Below are positions 1-16,492 of a stretch of 42,412 nt of DNA, piece by piece. The notes under the pieces were generated by a model. That model was not told the origin of the DNA and ran no database searches. It saw only the letters and a program-made list of their open reading frames with translations. The stretch covers positions 1 to 42,412 of the forward strand of contig CADCWI010000010.1 in assembly GCA_902806355.1 (NCBI GenBank). Direction: 5' to 3'. A program made the position numbers and the translations under genes. Source of the stretch: an uncultured Thermomicrobiales bacterium (GTDB lineage Bacteria > Chloroflexota > Chloroflexia > Thermomicrobiales > UBA6265). Within the stretch, counting starts at the first letter, position 1. Each line of letters starts with the position of its first letter.

Positions 1-127
1 TCGCCCCGCCCTGCATCGCCAGCGTCTTGGAGATCGCCGCCGTCAACGTCGTCTTGCCATGATCCACATGCCCGATCGTCCCCACGTTCACATGCGGCTT
101 CGAGCGCTCGAACTTCTGCTTCGCCAC
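1..127 (-). CDS. tuf: Elongation factor Tu, N-terminal fragment (cut by window edge)
   Basis: This is the first 42 codons of EF-Tu, the GTPase that delivers aminoacyl-tRNA to the ribosome. Read on the minus strand, a GTG start at 127 follows an AGGGAG ribosome binding site. The peptide begins [20 protein letters not shown] and continues with the P-loop GHVDHGKT. The rest of the gene lies beyond position 1. It is the last gene of the str operon (rpsL, rpsG, fusA, tuf), the classic bacterial order. The 88 nt spacer to fusA holds two hairpins. Identity is certain; only the extent is unknown. Confidence 0.97.
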   Translation of the reverse strand, partial: MAKQKFERSKPHVNVGTIGHVDHGKTTLTAAISKTLAMQGGA

Positions 128-140
128 GCTTGTACTCCCT

Positions 141-190
141 GAGCCCTTGGCTCATCTGCTTCCGCTGGCGGGCATATCGATGCCCGCCAG
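141..190 (-). promoter_or_regulatory. Hairpins in the fusA-tuf spacer
   Basis: The spacer contains a perfect 11-bp inverted repeat, CTGGCGGGCAT (165-175) and ATGCCCGCCAG (180-190), with a 4-nt loop ATCG. A smaller 5-bp hairpin, GAGCC/GGCTC (141-145 and 149-153), sits directly before the tuf ribosome binding site. Neither is followed by a T run in the operon direction, so a simple intrinsic terminator is unlikely. A processing, stability or partial-termination element that sets the tuf level relative to fusA is an inference. Confidence 0.6.
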
Positions 191-215
191 GTTTCTTATC
201 AATACGATCGAATCA

Positions 216-2327
216 TTAAGTGCGCTGGGCCTTCGCCACGAATTCCTGGGCGAGCGCTTCCGGCAGCGGTGCGTAGTGATCGAATTCCATCGACGAAACC
301 GCGCGTCCCTGCGTCATCGATCGCAGGTCAGTGACGTAACCGAACATGCTCGCGAGCGGAACATGTGCCCGAATTACCTGGGCACCAGCCCGCTCTTCCA
401 TGCCCTGGATCTGGCCACGTCGCGAGTTCAGGTCGCCGATCACGTCGCCCATGAACTCCTCCGGCGTGGTGACCTCCACCGACATGACTGGTTCGAGAAT
501 CACCGGCCGGCCGCGCTGCAACGCGACCTTGACCGAAAGCGACCCCGCGATCTTGAAGGCCATCTCGGAGGAGTCCACATCGTGGTACGACCCATCGACG
601 AGCCGGGCCTTGACATCGACGACAGGGAAGCCGGCGTTGCCCCCAGTGTCGAGTGATTCGCGAATGCCGGCATTGACAGCCGGAATGTACTCGCGAGGAA
701 TCGATCCACCGACGATGGCGTCTTCGAACACATAACCCGTGCCGCGCTCCTGCGGCTCGAACTCCACGACCGCGTGCCCGTACTGGCCCTTGCCGCCGGA
801 CTGCCGGACGTGACGTCCTTCGGCGCGCACTGGCTGGGTGATGGTTTCGCGATAGGCGACCTGCGGCCGTCCCACATTCGCCTCGACCCGGAACTCGCGC
901 ATCATGCGGTCGACGATGATGGCGAGATGCAGCTCGCCCATCCCATCGATGACCGTCTGCCCGGTCTCTTCGTTGGTGCGAACCCGGAAGGTCGGATCCT
1001 CGTCCGCGAGGCGGGCGAGTGCGGCACCCATCTTGTCCTGGTCGGCCCGGGTCTTCGGCTCGACCGACACCGATATGACCGGTTCCGGGAAGGTGATCGA
1101 CTCAAGGATCACCGGGTTCGCCGGATCGCAGAGAGTGTCGCCCGTATAGGTCGACTTGAGGCCGATCACCGCGCAGATGTTTCCCGCGGAAACGTCGGCG
1201 ATCTCCTCCCGGTGGTTGGAATGCATTTGAAGCAGCCGGCCGATCCGCTCGCGCTGCCCCTTCGTCGAGTTCTGCACATATGAACCGGACTTCAGCGTTC
1301 CGGAATAGACGCGGATATATGCCAGCTTGCCCACATGCGGGTCCGACGCGATCTTGAACGCGAGGGCCGAGAAGGGCGCGTTGGGATCGGGCTCACGCAA
1401 AACTTCTTCGTCGGTGCGCGGGTCGATCCCGATCATGGGTGGGACATCGAGCGGTGACGGCAGGAAGTCGACGATGCCATCGAGCATCGGCTGGACACCC
1501 TTGTTCTTCAATGCGCTGCCGCAGAGGATTGGGACCAACTGGCTGTTGATGGTGGCCTTGCGCAGCCCGGCGATCAGTTCGTCGATGCTGATCTCATCAC
1601 CCTCGAGATACCGCGTCGTCAGCTCTTCGTCCGTCTCGGCGATCAGCTCGACAAGGTGATTCCGGGCGGCTTCGGCTTCTTCCCGGAGCTCGGCCGGGAT
1701 ATCCGTCTCTTCGATATTCTGCCCGAGATCGTCGTGATAGATGATCGCGCGCATGTTGAAGAGGTCGATCACGCCGGCGAAATCGCCCTCAAGACCGATC
1801 GGCAACTGAACCGGAGCCGGCTTGGCCTTGAGCCGATCGATGATCATCGCCAGGGTGTTCTTGAACGATGCACCGGTGCGATCGAGCTTGTTGATGAAGC
1901 AGATCCGCGGCACACGGTACTTGTCAGCCTGACGCCACACCGTCTCCGATTGTGGCTCGACGCCGGCCACGCCATCGAACACGACAACGCCACCATCGAG
2001 CACTCGCAATGAGCGCTCGACTTCGGCGGTGAAGTCGACATGGCCAGGGGTGTCGATGATGTTGATGCGGTGGTCGCTCCAGAAGCAGGTCGTTGCCGCC
2101 GACGTGATGGTGATGCCGCGCTCGCGCTCCTGGACCATCCAGTCCATCGTCGCCGCGCCTTCGTGCACCTCACCCGGTCTGTGCACCTTCCCCGTATAGA
2201 ACAGGATTCGCTCGGTCGTCGTCGTCTTGCCGGCGTCGATGTGAGCGATGATCCCGATGTTCCGTGTCCGGCGCAGGGCGACCTGGGGATCAGCCAGATT
2301 TGGTTGGGTCGCAGTTCCAGCACTCAT
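216..2327 (-). CDS. fusA: Elongation factor G
   Basis: EF-G is the GTPase that drives tRNA-mRNA translocation on the ribosome. With the chosen ATG at 2327 it is 703 residues, the usual family length. The G domain shows AHIDAGKT (residues 28-35), DTPGHVDF and NKLD. The domain IV loop ([15 protein letters not shown]) and C-terminal domain V ([17 protein letters not shown]) are intact. A GTG eight codons upstream (2351) is in frame but lacks a ribosome binding site, whereas AAGGA lies 12 nt before the ATG. It sits 95 nt after rpsG and 88 nt before tuf, in the str operon. It is a single canonical copy with no sign of being the alternative EF-G2 paralogue. Confidence 0.97.
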   Translation of the reverse strand: MSAGTATQPNLADPQVALRRTRNIGIIAHIDAGKTTTTERILFYTGKVHRPGEVHEGAATMDWMVQERERGITITSAATTCFWSDHRINIIDTPGHVDFTAEVERSLRVLDGGVVVFDGVAGVEPQSETVWRQADKYRVPRICFINKLDRTGASFKNTLAMIIDRLKAKPAPVQLPIGLEGDFAGVIDLFNMRAIIYHDDLGQNIEETDIPAELREEAEAARNHLVELIAETDEELTTRYLEGDEISIDELIAGLRKATINSQLVPILCGSALKNKGVQPMLDGIVDFLPSPLDVPPMIGIDPRTDEEVLREPDPNAPFSALAFKIASDPHVGKLAYIRVYSGTLKSGSYVQNSTKGQRERIGRLLQMHSNHREEIADVSAGNICAVIGLKSTYTGDTLCDPANPVILESITFPEPVISVSVEPKTRADQDKMGAALARLADEDPTFRVRTNEETGQTVIDGMGELHLAIIVDRMMREFRVEANVGRPQVAYRETITQPVRAEGRHVRQSGGKGQYGHAVVEFEPQERGTGYVFEDAIVGGSIPREYIPAVNAGIRESLDTGGNAGFPVVDVKARLVDGSYHDVDSSEMAFKIAGSLSVKVALQRGRPVILEPVMSVEVTTPEEFMGDVIGDLNSRRGQIQGMEERAGAQVIRAHVPLASMFGYVTDLRSMTQGRAVSSMEFDHYAPLPEALAQEFVAKAQRT

Positions 2328-2422
2328 GGAAATCGTTAGTCCTTGCGTCACGCCGCCCGTGGGCGTACGTCACTACCGTGTCCCTCGCAAGCACCATGGC
2401 CGGCGAAGATGTTTTCAACTCT

Positions 2423-2893
2423 TTAGAACCGGAAATGGGAGAAGGCGCGGTTGGCCTCAGCCATCCGATGCGTGTCCTCGCGTCGCTTGATGGTGGCGCC
2501 GGTGCCGTTGAAGGCATCCAGCAGCTCGTTCGCGAGCCGCTCCGGCATCGTCTTGCCAGGACGCGCCCGGGCGGAGGTCAGCAGCCAGCGGATCGCCAGC
2601 GACTGCCGGCGCTGTCCTTCGATCTGAACCGGTACCTGGTACGTCGCACCACCGACGCGCCGGGGCTTGACCTCCAGCATCGGCGTCGCGTTCGACACCG
2701 CGCGCTCGAAGACCTCGATCGGGTCCTGGCCGGTCCGTTCCTGAATGGTTTGCAATGCGTCGTACATGATTCGCTCGGCAAGGCCTTTCTTGCCGCGCTG
2801 CATGATCTTGTTGATGAATCGGGTCACCAGCTCGCTCTGGTAGCGGGCATCCGGTGTCGGTACGCGTCGCTGGATTTTCGCTCTTCTCGGCAT
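2423..2893 (-). CDS. rpsG: Small ribosomal subunit protein S7
   Basis: S7 binds the 3' major domain of 16S rRNA, nucleates assembly of the 30S head and contacts tRNA near the E site. The ATG at 2893 gives MPRRAKIQRR and 156 residues, the standard length. An upstream ATG at 2938 would add a 15-residue non-homologous tail and is rejected. Recognisable segments are the FINKIMQRGKKGLAE region, the beta-hairpin region around PRRVGGATYQVPV and the C-terminal EDTHRMAEANRAFSHFRF. It lies between rpsL and fusA as expected. The spacer to rpsL is unusually long (318 nt), so independent control of rpsG is possible. Confidence 0.97.
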   Translation of the reverse strand: MPRRAKIQRRVPTPDARYQSELVTRFINKIMQRGKKGLAERIMYDALQTIQERTGQDPIEVFERAVSNATPMLEVKPRRVGGATYQVPVQIEGQRRQSLAIRWLLTSARARPGKTMPERLANELLDAFNGTGATIKRREDTHRMAEANRAFSHFRF

Positions 2894-3211
2894 CGGCTCT
2901 TGTGTCTCCGTACCTGGCCACTCAATGGATCCGGGCAAGCGCCCTCGCGCTCCTTCGAATCCCTCCCGTGGTCAGAATATCCAGCCAAGGCGGCGGCCAT
3001 GTGCTCCACCTGGCCCGGTTGGTTTCCTGAGGCGGTCCATGGCACGACCTCGGCCACGAACCGTCTCGACAGTGTGATAACCCTGTTCGCAAGGCCCAAG
3101 TTCACCAGACACACGAAAAAGCGGTCGTCGCCACAAGGACGCCGGTCCGCTCTTCGTATCCAGCTCTCTCAGTTCCGCCGAAGCGGGAACACCGGAAGGT
3201 GCGCGGGTGCG
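2894..3211 (-). other. Long rpsL-rpsG spacer without a gene; one terminator-like hairpin
   Basis: No coding region is supported in these 318 nt. On the minus strand there is a hairpin of outer stem AGCGG/CCGCT (3147-3151 with 3120-3124) and inner stem CGTC/GACG, separated by an asymmetric bulge, followed by TTTTT (3116-3120 as A on the plus strand). It resembles a weak intrinsic terminator or attenuator inside the str operon. I see no convincing promoter for rpsG here. Confidence 0.4.
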
Positions 3212-3640
3212 CTAAGCCTTCCTGGGTGCCTTGGTTCCGTACTTGGACCGCGCCTGCTTGCGGTTTTCAACACCGCGAGCATCCAGCGCACCACGGATGA
3301 TGTGATAGCGGACGCCTGGGAGATCTTTCACCCGGCCGCCCCGAACCAGCACCATCGAATGCTCCTGGAGGTTGTGCCCCTCGCCCGGAATGTAGGCCGT
3401 AACCTCCATGCCGTTGGTCAGGCGAACACGGGCAATTTTGCGCAGTGCCGAGTTGGGCTTGCGAGGCGTCATCGTCTTGACCTGCGTGCAGACTCCGCGC
3501 TTCTGCGGCGCGTAGGTACCACGTCGCAACCGACCGGCATACCGGCCAGCGGCGCTGTTCGTGAACTGCAACGCTACGGCGTTGGACTTCTTGTTGCCAC
3601 GCTTGCGGCCCTTGCGAACCAACTGATTGATCGTCGGCAC
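3212..3640 (-). CDS. rpsL: Small ribosomal subunit protein S12
   Basis: S12 lies at the decoding centre and controls translational accuracy. It is 142 residues, against about 124 in E. coli. The GTG start at 3640 follows a strong GAGGAG site. Conserved blocks are [43 protein letters not shown] and [13 protein letters not shown]. Two oddities are visible. A 17-residue insertion (about residues 26-42) sits between the N-terminal tail and PQKRGVCT. Residue 60, equivalent to E. coli Lys43, is arginine (codon CGC at 3461-3463), the substitution known as a streptomycin-resistance change. Lys of VKDLPG (E. coli Lys88) is kept. First gene of the str operon, behind the promoter at 3841-3870. Confidence 0.97.
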   Translation of the reverse strand: MPTINQLVRKGRKRGNKKSNAVALQFTNSAAGRYAGRLRRGTYAPQKRGVCTQVKTMTPRKPNSALRKIARVRLTNGMEVTAYIPGEGHNLQEHSMVLVRGGRVKDLPGVRYHIIRGALDARGVENRKQARSKYGTKAPRKA

Positions 3641-3840
3641 GAAAAGCTCCTCACCGGTCAGATGGCGTGATCCGTGCTCTGTGCGATGCTCGTCCGGAGA
3701 CTGGCATACGTGCTTCCCTTCGGGAACACAGCTGCGGCGCCTTCTGATCCGTGTCGGTTGATCGACTTGGCTTCATGTGGAATTTACGGTTCGAAGCCCC
3801 AACCGCACATGCGGCCGCCCTGAGGCGACCACAAGCGGGA
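3641..3840 (-). other. 5' leader of the str operon
   Basis: Transcripts from the promoter at 3841-3870 should start near 3834, leaving a leader of about 190 nt before rpsL. It contains a short hairpin TTCCC/GGGAA near 3714-3726 and the rpsL Shine-Dalgarno site. No small reading frame or known riboswitch is recognised. Confidence 0.5.
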
Positions 3841-3870
3841 ATTGTACGGTCCAACGCGACCCGTAGTCAA
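3841..3870 (-). promoter_or_regulatory. Promoter of the str operon
   Basis: On the minus strand the sequence reads TTGACT (3865-3870), an 18-nt spacer and TACAAT (3841-3846). Both hexamers match the sigma70 consensus at five of six positions. It points at rpsL and lies in the 320-nt gap after the methyltransferase gene, so the operon does not need to rely on read-through. Confidence 0.85.
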
Positions 3871-3960
3871 GGATACCCGGATCATCGTTTGTCCAGCTCA
3901 AGGCGTTCCAGTGCCGATGCTCCGACGGAACGTGTGAAAATCCACGGTCTGCTCGACAGC

Positions 3961-5190
3961 TCATCGTCCGGCCACAGCCAGAACGGCCGCACTTGCGCCA
4001 TGTCGTTTTTTTCGCGAGATCATTCGCCAGCCGCTCTGCCGCCTGGCGATCGTCAGGAACCGGGTGACACTGGTCGAACCACCCGCAACGACCACATCGA
4101 GGTTGGTTCCTTCCTGCACCAGTGCCGCGATGTCCCGTACCTGTACGGCACTCACCTCAGGTGCCTGCTGGTCCGGGAGCATGATCGTCACGAGGGTGGA
4201 GCCGGGCGCGCGCTCGACTGGGCCGATGTCGGCACGCGCATGGGCAAGGACGTGACCGGTAGTCATTCCCGCATTGCCCAGCGCCCGGCGGCTCGTTTCC
4301 AGCGCCAGCACGTCCCGATCGACGAGGATCATGGTCCCGGGCTGGTACGTCGCCTCCAACACAACAGGGACATGGCCCTGTCCCACTCCCTGGATGATCG
4401 CCCGCTCGACCGGCCGGTCGATCCCCAAAATCGCATCGAGCGCACAGGCGGTTGCATGATCGCGGGAATCGTATTCTGGCAGGCCGATGACGGGTGTGAT
4501 GGTGTAGGAACCACCCTCCCACTCGAACCTCTGCGCCGCGCGGTCGAACACGCCCCGCGCGAATGGCGGCTCGAGGTGGTGGGGAATGCCTCCGGACGTG
4601 TGCCGCCGGATGAGCATCACGGTGTGGTCCGCATAGCTCGCATCCACCTCGATCGACACCGTCCGCTCGGCGGCGATCACGGCTCGCAGTGTGTCTGCGA
4701 GGGGATTAACGATGACCAACGCCAGCAATCCGTCCATCGCTAGCGCACCCATCGCATCCATCGCCAACCGCTGCAGCACCTGCTGCCCGGCCTTTCCCGG
4801 AACGTTCCAAAGCAGCAGGTCGACACCCTCGGGCGGTGCCGATTCAATTCCAAGCCCGACGCGGCACCTCACACCGGTGGTGGTATTCCATCCGAACCGC
4901 TCCGCATTCCACGTCGTGAACGCCACCGCCAGAGCGTCGCGGTCGATCAGCTCGATGGTCCACTCCGGCCGTACCTGTTTCAAGGCAAGGCCAAGAACGC
5001 CGTACCCACACCCGTAATCGATGGCCCTTCCATGGACTGGAATGGCATCGAGATCGAGTGATCGCAACAGCAGGCGAGAGCCAGCATCGACGTCATGACT
5101 GCTGAACAGGCTTTGGGAAACCGCGAACGAGAACCGTTGGCGCTGCCAGTCGAGCACGACATCCTTCTTGTACCAGTGAGCGAGATCCAT
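3961..5190 (-). CDS. Tandem class I SAM-dependent methyltransferase, RsmC/RlmG-like
   Basis: The 409-residue protein appears to contain two Rossmann methyltransferase halves, as RsmC and RlmG do (enzymes that methylate guanine N2 in rRNA). In the N-terminal half FSSHDVDAGSRLLL (residues 29-42) matches the RsmC signature around FSREGLDVGS, and DYGCGYG (58-64) is a good SAM-binding motif I. The expected catalytic NPPF motif is instead WNVPGKAG (128-135). The C-terminal half (from about 218) has a weak motif I (IIQGVGQGHVPVVL) and no NPPF. ATG at 5190 follows AGGAG. It is a single gene between the str operon and a divergent sugar operon. The fold assignment is good; the substrate is unknown and activity may be altered. 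Confidence 0.7.
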   Translation of the reverse strand: MDLAHWYKKDVVLDWQRQRFSFAVSQSLFSSHDVDAGSRLLLRSLDLDAIPVHGRAIDYGCGYGVLGLALKQVRPEWTIELIDRDALAVAFTTWNAERFGWNTTTGVRCRVGLGIESAPPEGVDLLLWNVPGKAGQQVLQRLAMDAMGALAMDGLLALVIVNPLADTLRAVIAAERTVSIEVDASYADHTVMLIRRHTSGGIPHHLEPPFARGVFDRAAQRFEWEGGSYTITPVIGLPEYDSRDHATACALDAILGIDRPVERAIIQGVGQGHVPVVLEATYQPGTMILVDRDVLALETSRRALGNAGMTTGHVLAHARADIGPVERAPGSTLVTIMLPDQQAPEVSAVQVRDIAALVQEGTNLDVVVAGGSTSVTRFLTIARRQSGWRMISRKKRHGASAAVLAVAGR

Positions 5191-5401
5191 GCACTCCTAC
5201 CCCGGGAGATGAGACGGGCCTCGCCAAGGCGGCGAGGGTAAGGTGTTGCCAGATGGAGCTTCGGCGACTAGCATCTCTCAACCGTGCATATTCTGGGCGC
5301 TGGCGGTTTGCCGCGCGATCACCTATCAGGCTTGACGCCTTTCCCGGTGCACGACACGGCACATTACCGGTCAACGATCGTCCATCAGGAGAGGCAATCT
5401 C

Positions 5402-6445
5402 GTGGCGAAGCGATTCAACGTAGGCATGGTCGGCGCTGGCACGATCGGTCAGGTTCATGCCAGGGCACTGACGGGCATCGACAACGCGGAACTGATCGCG
5501 GTTGCCGAACCTCGTGAGGATGCGGGACGAGCGCTGGCTGATGCCAACGGCGCGACCTGGCATGCGTCGTACGTCGACATGCTGAGTCAACCTGAGATCG
5601 ATGTCGTGATTCTCGGAACTCCTTCCGGCCTGCACCCCGAGCAAGCGATCCTCGCGGCGCAGGCAGGTAAACACGTGATCACCGAAAAGCCAATGGCGAT
5701 CACACACGATGGCGCCACGCGGATGATCAAGGCCGTCGACAACGCCGGCGTTCGCCTCGCGGTGATCTTCCAGAATCGCATTTCCGCCGATGTGTACAAG
5801 GTTCGGCGGGCAATCGAGGCCGGGCGGATCGGCACTCCCCTGATTGGAACCGCGTTCGTCTATTGGAAGCGAACGCAGGATTACTACGACGCGAACAGTG
5901 GTTGGCGTGGCACCTGGGCCATGGATGGCGGCGGCATCCTGATCAATCAGTCCATCCACATGATCGACGCATTGCAGTGGATCATGGGCGGCATCGACAG
6001 CGTTCAGGCCGATACCGCGACGCTCACCCATTCGATCGAGACCGAGGACACCGCCGCCGCGGCCGTCCGGTTCACCTCGGGCGCAGTCGGCGCCATCCTC
6101 GGCACCACGTCGTCCGCCATGGACCACCCGACCAAGATCGAGATTGTCGGCAGCGCGGGCCGGGTCGTCCTTGAGAGCAACGCGGTCACGTTTTGGGACG
6201 GTGAAGGCGAGCTTTCTGACGACATCCTTACCCCAGATGATCGCGAGATCGTCGGCGACTGGCAACCAGGGGAGCCATTCGGGGCTGGGCACCAGCGGCA
6301 ACTCCGGCTTATCTTCAACGCCCTGGAAGCTGGTGAACAACCGCCATTTCCGGGTCGCGAAGCTCGCAAGGCCGTCGACGTGATCCTTGCCATCTACGAA
6401 TCAGCCCGAACCGGACGCCGTGTCGCAATCCCCAACCATGATTGA
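5402..6445 (+). CDS. Gfo/Idh/MocA family oxidoreductase
   Basis: NAD(P)-dependent dehydrogenases of this family oxidise or epimerise sugars and inositols. The 347-residue protein has the Rossmann motif GAGTIG (residues 11-16), the conserved EKP (94-96) with the family's catalytic lysine, and DGGGILINQSIHMID (174-188), which carries the conserved histidine H185 and aspartate D188 of the C-terminal substrate domain. The GTG start at 5402 is preceded by AGGAGAGG. A sugar isomerase follows 96 nt later on the same strand, which suggests a shared catabolic role for a sugar, inositol or sugar acid. The precise substrate cannot be read from the sequence. Confidence 0.9.
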   Translation: MAKRFNVGMVGAGTIGQVHARALTGIDNAELIAVAEPREDAGRALADANGATWHASYVDMLSQPEIDVVILGTPSGLHPEQAILAAQAGKHVITEKPMAITHDGATRMIKAVDNAGVRLAVIFQNRISADVYKVRRAIEAGRIGTPLIGTAFVYWKRTQDYYDANSGWRGTWAMDGGGILINQSIHMIDALQWIMGGIDSVQADTATLTHSIETEDTAAAAVRFTSGAVGAILGTTSSAMDHPTKIEIVGSAGRVVLESNAVTFWDGEGELSDDILTPDDREIVGDWQPGEPFGAGHQRQLRLIFNALEAGEQPPFPGREARKAVDVILAIYESARTGRRVAIPNHD

Positions 6446-6541
6446 ACGCTCGAATCATGCGGTGCGCGCAAACAGCATCGATAGTGTCGAACACACGCTT
6501 CGGGGTCCGGTTCAGGAGCCTGGCGACGAAAGGCACCACCC

Positions 6542-7408
6542 GTGAAATACGCAATCTTCTCCGTCTCGATACCGGAATACGAACCACGGGAAGCCGTTCG
6601 CCAAGTCAAGGCGAGCGGCTACGACGGCATTGAGTGGCGTGTGATCGACCAGGATCCCGCCCATGCTGGGGGCAGCTTCTGGTCGGCCAACAAGGCGACC
6701 GTGCCACTGACGGGCTTTGAGGAGCAGGCACCGGAAGTTCGCAAGATGACAGAGGACGCCGGGCTCGAGATGCCCTCGCTCGGCACCTACATGACGTGTG
6801 ACGATCTTGAGGCAGCGGACGGAGCCATGCGTGGAGCCAGGGTGCTCGGTGTTTCCCAGCTCCGCATCCGGGTCCCGAATTACAACGGTACCGATCCTTT
6901 TACCCCGATCTGGGACAAGGCGAAGGCGGAGTACCGGGACATCGTCGACCTTGCCGCGAAGCACGACGTCAAGGCTCTCCTGGAACTGCATCACCGGTCG
7001 ATCGTGCCCTCGGCCAGCGCCGCGAAGCTCTTCCTCGACGGGCTTGATCCCGACCATGTCGGCGTCATCCACGACGCCGGAAACCTGGTGTACGAGGGGT
7101 ATGAATCCCATCGTCTCAGCCTGGAACAACTCGGGCCATACCTGGCGCACGTCCACGTCAAGAACGCGCGCTGGGTGCCGGTCGGGCAGGCGGAGGATTC
7201 GACGATGGAATGGAAGTGCGAGTGGGCACCGGTCCACCAAGGCGTGATCGACATGCGCCAGCTCTTTGGCGCCCTGCACGCGATCGGTTACGACGGTTGG
7301 GTCGGCCTCGAGGACTTCAGTTCTGAGCGATCGACCGAAGACAAGCTCAGGGAGAACCTGGCCTACCTCAAGGGAATCGAAAGCAGGCTCGCGAACTCGC
7401 GAGCCTGA
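6542..7408 (+). CDS. Sugar phosphate isomerase/epimerase (xylose isomerase-like TIM barrel)
   Basis: The 288-residue protein has the AP endonuclease 2/xylose isomerase TIM-barrel layout seen in inosose dehydratase, hydroxypyruvate isomerase and sugar epimerases. Likely metal ligands are E148 (LLELHH), D178 (GVIHDAGN), H203 or H205 (LAHVHVKN) and E257 (VGLEDFS). The GTG start at 6542 follows AAAGG at a suitable distance. It is paired with the preceding Gfo/Idh/MocA enzyme, a frequent combination in inositol and sugar catabolic operons. A bidirectional terminator separates it from rpoC. The family is clear, the substrate unknown. Confidence 0.85.
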   Translation: MKYAIFSVSIPEYEPREAVRQVKASGYDGIEWRVIDQDPAHAGGSFWSANKATVPLTGFEEQAPEVRKMTEDAGLEMPSLGTYMTCDDLEAADGAMRGARVLGVSQLRIRVPNYNGTDPFTPIWDKAKAEYRDIVDLAAKHDVKALLELHHRSIVPSASAAKLFLDGLDPDHVGVIHDAGNLVYEGYESHRLSLEQLGPYLAHVHVKNARWVPVGQAEDSTMEWKCEWAPVHQGVIDMRQLFGALHAIGYDGWVGLEDFSSERSTEDKLRENLAYLKGIESRLANSRA

Positions 7409-7608
7409 GATGCGCCAGCCGGTGTAAGGACTTGCGGACACTGTTGTCGCCTGGGGCGGATCAGCATCAGACGTACGCGTTGGCTTCGTTGAGGGCACAA
7501 GGTACTCGGTGTGTCCACCCTGCATCGCCACAGGGTGCATCCCCGCTGGAAACGGTCCCACTCGATCTGCTGCGGAAGGTGACGACCGGCGCGGCCACAG
7601 GATGAACG

Positions 7609-7643
7609 AACGGCCCCCGGTGGGATCGCCACCGGGGGCCGTT
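7609..7643. terminator. Bidirectional terminator between the isomerase gene and rpoC
   Basis: A perfect 15-bp stem, AACGGCCCCCGGTGG (7609-7623) and CCACCGGGGGCCGTT (7629-7643), encloses a 5-nt loop GATCG. It lies between convergent genes, and its AA/TT ends give a short U run in each direction. The rest of the 274-nt gap (7409-7682) holds only a 7-bp inverted repeat, CACCCTG/CAGGGTG (7516-7522 and 7531-7537), of no clear role. Confidence 0.9.
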
Positions 7644-7682
7644 TACGTTCACCTTCGATGTGTCCGCATCGAGCGTGACTGT

Positions 7683-12287
<4,605 letters not shown>

Positions 12288-12368
12288 GGTTCCTCCATTC
12301 GAGTCGAACATCGACCGGAAAGCGGCGACGGCGTGGACCACTAGGGACAACGCCGCCCCCTGCCTGCA

Positions 12369-15938
<3,570 letters not shown>

Positions 15939-16330
15939 TCACTGCTCCTCATGTTCGGCGCGCACCCCTGCAAGGTCGCGATCCGGAGTTTCGACGGTCG
16001 AAGATATCCAGTCGGAGGACGCTTCCGTAATCCTTGTACGTGTGGTTGTAAGGAAAGAACGAGTGGTCGGGAAGGCTGTTCCTGTTGATGACGGTGACAT
16101 GAAGAGCAAGAGAACCAGGCACCATACCCTGGCGCGACCACGGTGCGTCTCATCATCGGACGTCGAAAGGGAAACAACGTCCGAAACGCCAAAAAGGGAG
16201 GACAAAGAATGCCCCTCCCGGCTTGCCAGGTTCTTCTCGTTGGCGTAGACTCACTTGCACACGTTGATTCCGTCAGCCAGCCTCTCTTTCGCCTGCACAA
16301 CCCGTCCTTGGGTCTGCCCTGCGAATAACC
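15939..16330 (-). other. Structured 5' leader of rpoBC
   Basis: About 385 nt separate the predicted start site (near 16324) from the rpoB ATG. In transcript order it holds a GGGAGG/CCTCCC hairpin followed by TTTTT (16191-16219), then a perfect 8-bp stem TCGGACGT/ACGTCCGA (16156-16163 with 16177-16184), then a 5-bp stem CCAGG/CCTGG (16115-16119 with 16128-16132). No credible reading frame was found. No rplJL leader or other known regulatory RNA is recognised. Confidence 0.6.
16191..16219 (-). terminator. Terminator-like hairpin (possible attenuator) in the rpoB leader
   Basis: On the minus strand GGGAGG (16214-16219) pairs with CCTCCC (16196-16201) over a 12-nt loop and is followed at once by TTTTT (16191-16195). 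It lies roughly 105-130 nt downstream of the rpoB promoter and some 250 nt before rpoB, so it would act on rpoBC transcripts rather than end an upstream gene. The stem is short (6 bp), so partial termination is the likely effect. Confidence 0.55.
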
Positions 16331-16359
16331 AGTCTACCTTAAAACATGGGCTTTGTCAA
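16331..16359 (-). promoter_or_regulatory. Promoter of rpoBC
   Basis: The minus strand reads TTGACA (16354-16359), a 17-nt spacer and TAGACT (16331-16336). The -35 is a perfect consensus match and the spacing is optimal. It is the only strong candidate upstream of rpoB. Confidence 0.88.
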
Positions 16360-16492
16360 TGCATGCGGGGTCGGCGTTTCTTCTCGGACAGCGTCTCCCG
16401 CCGATGCGAAGACCCACAGCTCCAAAAGCTTGATTCCCGCATCGCCAAGGCGCCCGTAGAGCCAGAACCCCGGCAGCCCCGTCCCGGTCCAG

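Noticed and set aside
2264..3670. A 468-codon open frame on the plus strand
   Set aside because: It lies antisense to rpsG, rpsL and the start of fusA, has no ribosome binding site and its translation is Arg/His-rich without recognisable motifs; it is a GC-driven shadow frame.
5093..6340. A 415-codon minus-strand frame over the oxidoreductase and methyltransferase start
   Set aside because: It crosses two better supported genes on opposite strands and resembles no protein.
7516..7537. 7-bp inverted repeat CACCCTG/CAGGGTG between the isomerase gene and rpoC
   Set aside because: Short, without a T run and close to a far stronger terminator; expected by chance at this GC content.
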